Below are positions 60,969 to 64,000 of a DNA stretch of 64,000 nt, piece after piece; within the stretch, counting starts at the first letter, position 1; each line of letters begins with the position of its first letter. Location of the stretch: contig NC_088788.1 in NCBI RefSeq assembly GCF_949628265.1, positions 29,684,335 to 29,748,334 of the forward strand. The letters are read 5' to 3'. The stretch comes from Cloeon dipterum (lineage: Eukaryota; Arthropoda; Insecta; Ephemeroptera; Baetidae). The position numbers and the translations under genes are program-made. Below the pieces are notes generated by a model that searched no databases, was not told the DNA's origin, and was given only the letters and a program-made list of their open reading frames with translations.

Positions 60969-63686
60969 TTAAAGACGTGTATTACAATATGACTTCGGCT
61001 CGTTACGTTGACCATCTTTTTCACCTTCCTCAACAGGCCGTCCGTTTTCGCCCCAATTCCAAGGTTGAACTTCTCCTGAGGCAGTTAACACATAAATAAG
61101 GTTGGTCACATTCATAACACCGAACACGATCCAGAAAACCGTTCTCCACTGCAGGGCAGTGTGCTGCAACACCAATTATTCAAAATTAATACTCTTTTAA
61201 ACTTAAAATAAAATTGCTATTCTTACGTCCTTAGCAATTACGCCGATCACATATGGCGTGGCGATTCCTGTCAATGAGCCGAGTCCGTTGATAATTGCCA
61301 TCAAAATGCCAGCATAGTTTGGACTCAGATCAAGTGCATTGACCTTCATGCCAGGGATTAGTGTCCCCATAAGTCCAACGAAAAGAGTAAAAATTATCAT
61401 CACGGCGGTTTCATTGCATCCCGCGTAAGATGCAGCAAGCAAGCCAACGGCAGGAAAGAAAGACGCTATTAAAAGAAATTGATTAAAACAGCAATTTAAA
61501 AAAATAATCAAATTATACGAACCAATGGTGGTGAATATTTTCCTAACGTTTACGACACTAACATATTTTTTCTTCAAAAGCCAATCTGCAAGATATCCAG
61601 ACGATAAAGCAACGATCCACATCAAAATATAGGGGATAGACGTCATAAGTCCATTCTAAAAATTGATTTTGTTTTTATTAATATTTGGATAATAAAAATA
61701 AAATTAAAAACCTTATATCAAAATAAACATTTATTCTAAACTCTTCCACACTTACCTTTGCTATTCTGAAATGCAAAACGTCACTCATATAAAGTGGCAG
61801 GTCGGTGATCAGGGTGAAGAAACCCCAATCGTGGCCAACCTGAGCTGCGACAAGGCCCCAAAGGGGTACTGACGTAATAATGGATTTCCATGGAATCGGT
61901 GGAAGCTGCTCGCCAAGCATAATTTAGCTGAATATTTAATCTGCAGAAAATCGAAAAATTTAACTTACATCCTTTGTTACAGTATCACCAAGTCTTTCAT
62001 GAAGGAATTCTAATTCCTTATCGCTAATAAAGGGATGATCGTCAGGTCTGCTGTAGCAGATAAGAGTGAAGATAATGAACCAAACGATGGCGCAGGTTCC
62101 GAAGAAATAGAAAGCGCTCTCCCAACCCCACGCTTCAACCAAGACGCCACTAAGGGCATTTCCAACGATGGTTCCCACTTGTCCACCTGAATTAACCTGT
62201 TCAATACAGACATGCCAAAAGAAAAAATATCAATTTACCAGAAAAAACCAGAGTACCCCAGAATCCTCGTTCTTCAACAGGAATCCATTGGGCCAGTAGC
62301 GAATTTAATGCCGGGAAAGTTGTACCCTTGAAATAGAAGGTAATTATAAATACGAGGGATATGCAACAGGATTATCAAAATACTTCTCCCATTCCCATGA
62401 GTACTCTGATGGCGATGAACCAACCAGGACCTAACCTGGCCGCGTAGGGGGAAATCAGGGTTAAAAATGCGGTACTCAGGATACCGATGCTCAGCAGATA
62501 TTTCCCTCCCCATTTCTCAGAAAGCACGCCGCCCGGCAAATGCGTGAATATATAACCCCAGTAAAAAGAGCCCAAGATGAGGCCCACTGTCTCGGAGTCC
62601 CAATCAAATTCTCCCTATAAAAATTAATTAATAATTTGGTGATATTGTGGTAAAAATGTGAAAAAAATTACTGGTATTATTTTTTCGCCTTCAATGACAG
62701 GTGGGTAGGGGCACGAGTTTGGGTCGAGGTCCACTTGTGCCGAAGAATTACTGGAATTGCCAACACGATTTCCTACCATTGATACAATGGCCACCGACAG
62801 ACATAACCTCATTGTAAATGCATTCGTAATTGCAAAAAAACCCATGATGGCGAGCACAAATCTTTGAGGAATCCATGCTGAAATTTTAAATTATATTACG
62901 AATCAAATTGCCAGATAATTGATGTTTGCGTCATTTTTATTTTGTTTTCGTGCTCTATTAGGTGAGGATTAAATTTGAAACAAAGTTTTTGCCATTTCTA
63001 CCAATCCTTTTGATATATAAATTTCAAAATTTCTTACTCTTTTCAAAATATATTTACAATAATATAATATGCCATGGTATTTTTATCCCATGAAAACGTG
63101 AACCCATATGTTGTTGGGACGCGAGTTTTGCGAGTTATTGCTATCTTGGAAGAAAAAAACCGATGAACAATTTTGATTTCATACAAGTATAATAAGCATT
63201 TTCGAATATTTAATGTGAACAGCAAAGAATTCATTATTTGCAGTTGTCATCATCAAAAGAATGCTAATCAATATCCACACATTGATATGTGTTCAGACCG
63301 TGACATAAATTTAAATATGAATCTACGTAGAAGACTGTCAAAGTTTAAAGAGATCGATTAGCATCGATCTGAATGAGATTGATCACCCCAGTATGATTTG
63401 TACTCCCGACCATAATCCTCTGCAGCACAGAAAAGATTAGCTTTTAAGAACTATGATTATTGATTTGTCATGACAGAATAACTAAAATAATCCTAGTAAG
63501 GTAAATCACGAAAATCAGTGTGATATAAAAGATTCGAGAAACACTTTACGCCTTTAAACTAGTGTGATCAGTGATTATTTTTGTTAATATATCAAAAGAG
63601 CGATAAAATAATCATACAGATAAGAATACAAATGGGTTAAACTTACGTATTGCTAATTTTCCACGCCAGTCACTCGTTTTTTCCAT
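60969..63686 (-). CDS. SLC17-type MFS transporter, copy 2, 499 aa
   Basis: Nine exons: 63647-63686, 62672-62877, 62384-62614, 62239-62326, 61969-62186, 61756-61905, 61523-61655, 61227-61465 and 60969-61163. Seven of the nine have exactly the same length as the matching exon of copy 1. Exon 3 is one codon shorter (ARLGPGW against ARYGGPGW) and exon 2 has nine more codons in the first loop. Conserved marks include RVLMGMGE at the exon 3 end, WIPVEERG, HDWGFFTLITDLPLYMSDVL, LDLSPNYAGILMA and WNWGENG. The protein begins MEKTSDWRGKLA. Copies 1 and 2 are a tandem duplication. Divergence is greatest in the first loop and C-terminal tail, which suggests differing regulation or substrate preference. 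Intron 1 is about 770 bp, much longer than the others, and may hold regulatory elements. Confidence 0.93.
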
Positions 63687-64000
63687 AACTGCTGCTCTGT
63701 TTTAAAACAAATAATTTGTTTTAAATATATAGTTCCCTATGATAGGCTTCAATCAAACAAACATTCGATTTAAAGGCTCAAAGTTTTGGTTTAAATATAT
63801 CGTGAATATTGACTTTTCAGGTTAAAGTGTGAATCGAGAATAAGAGTGGCCATAAAAAACAAAATATTATCCCATTATTATTCGGGTGTGCGTCCCATGT
63901 TGTCAGCGAGTGCATAAGCATTGAGCGAAAGCATACTCAGCTGGCGTTTTCAATGCAATATGCTTAAAATAATTTAACTTGTATTGGAGATTGCGTTCTT
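63687..64000. other. Upstream flank of SLC17 copy 2
   Basis: Likely 5'UTR and promoter of copy 2, reading leftward. No TATA box or further gene can be supported before the window ends. Confidence 0.4.

Overview
The window looks like insect (at least arthropod) nuclear DNA. It is AT-rich, genes are on both strands, and many introns are only 50-60 bp with GT-AG borders. The proteins recognised are insect-like: a cytoplasmic-type actin, RpL35, RpS9, SRP68, bifunctional UMP synthase and SLC17 transporters. The order cannot be fixed from the sequence. All exon models were built by hand from splice signals, reading phase and family knowledge, and no search was run.

Left part (1-34 kb). The end of an unrecognised gene (226-569) is followed by a three-exon actin gene on the minus strand (1330-2831). 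The actin has a leader intron and a promoter with CArG, inverted CCAAT and TATA-like boxes near 3.64-3.73 kb. About 26 kb of gene-poor DNA then runs to 30.4 kb. I can support only one gene in it, a TATA-driven two-exon gene for a small secreted Ala/Pro/Thr-rich protein (12527-12983). Three copies of a roughly 0.2-0.4 kb interspersed repeat also lie there, and a fourth lies at 36.5 kb. A small gene whose C-terminus resembles the VCF/FAM104 (p97 cofactor) family occupies 30.8-33.0 kb.

Middle part (34-45.5 kb). Three paralogous C2H2 zinc-finger genes form a cluster in orientation +, +, -. All share an N-terminal EYL-x-x-LP...LHHFLK-type motif, a basic linker, a conserved LDG-x-T-LFCCPEC first finger and near-identical following fingers. 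They differ in finger number (4, 4 and 6) and intron layout. The first uses a GC-AG intron and a 51-nt in-frame cassette-like exon, and one of its leader exons carries a palindrome close to an ecdysone-response element.

Right part (45.8-64 kb) is compact and housekeeping-like: RpL35 (+), an unrecognised 158-residue acidic protein (+), UMP synthase (-), SRP68 (+), RpS9 (+), an unrecognised coiled-coil protein (-), and a tandem pair of SLC17-type transporter genes (-) with the same nine-exon structure. UMPS and SRP68 are divergent over 660 bp. UMPS/158-residue gene and RpS9/coiled-coil gene are convergent, with 3' ends that overlap or abut. Structures left unexplained by the genes are a 143-bp foldback in RpL35 intron 1 and a cluster of three hairpins in RpS9 intron 2.
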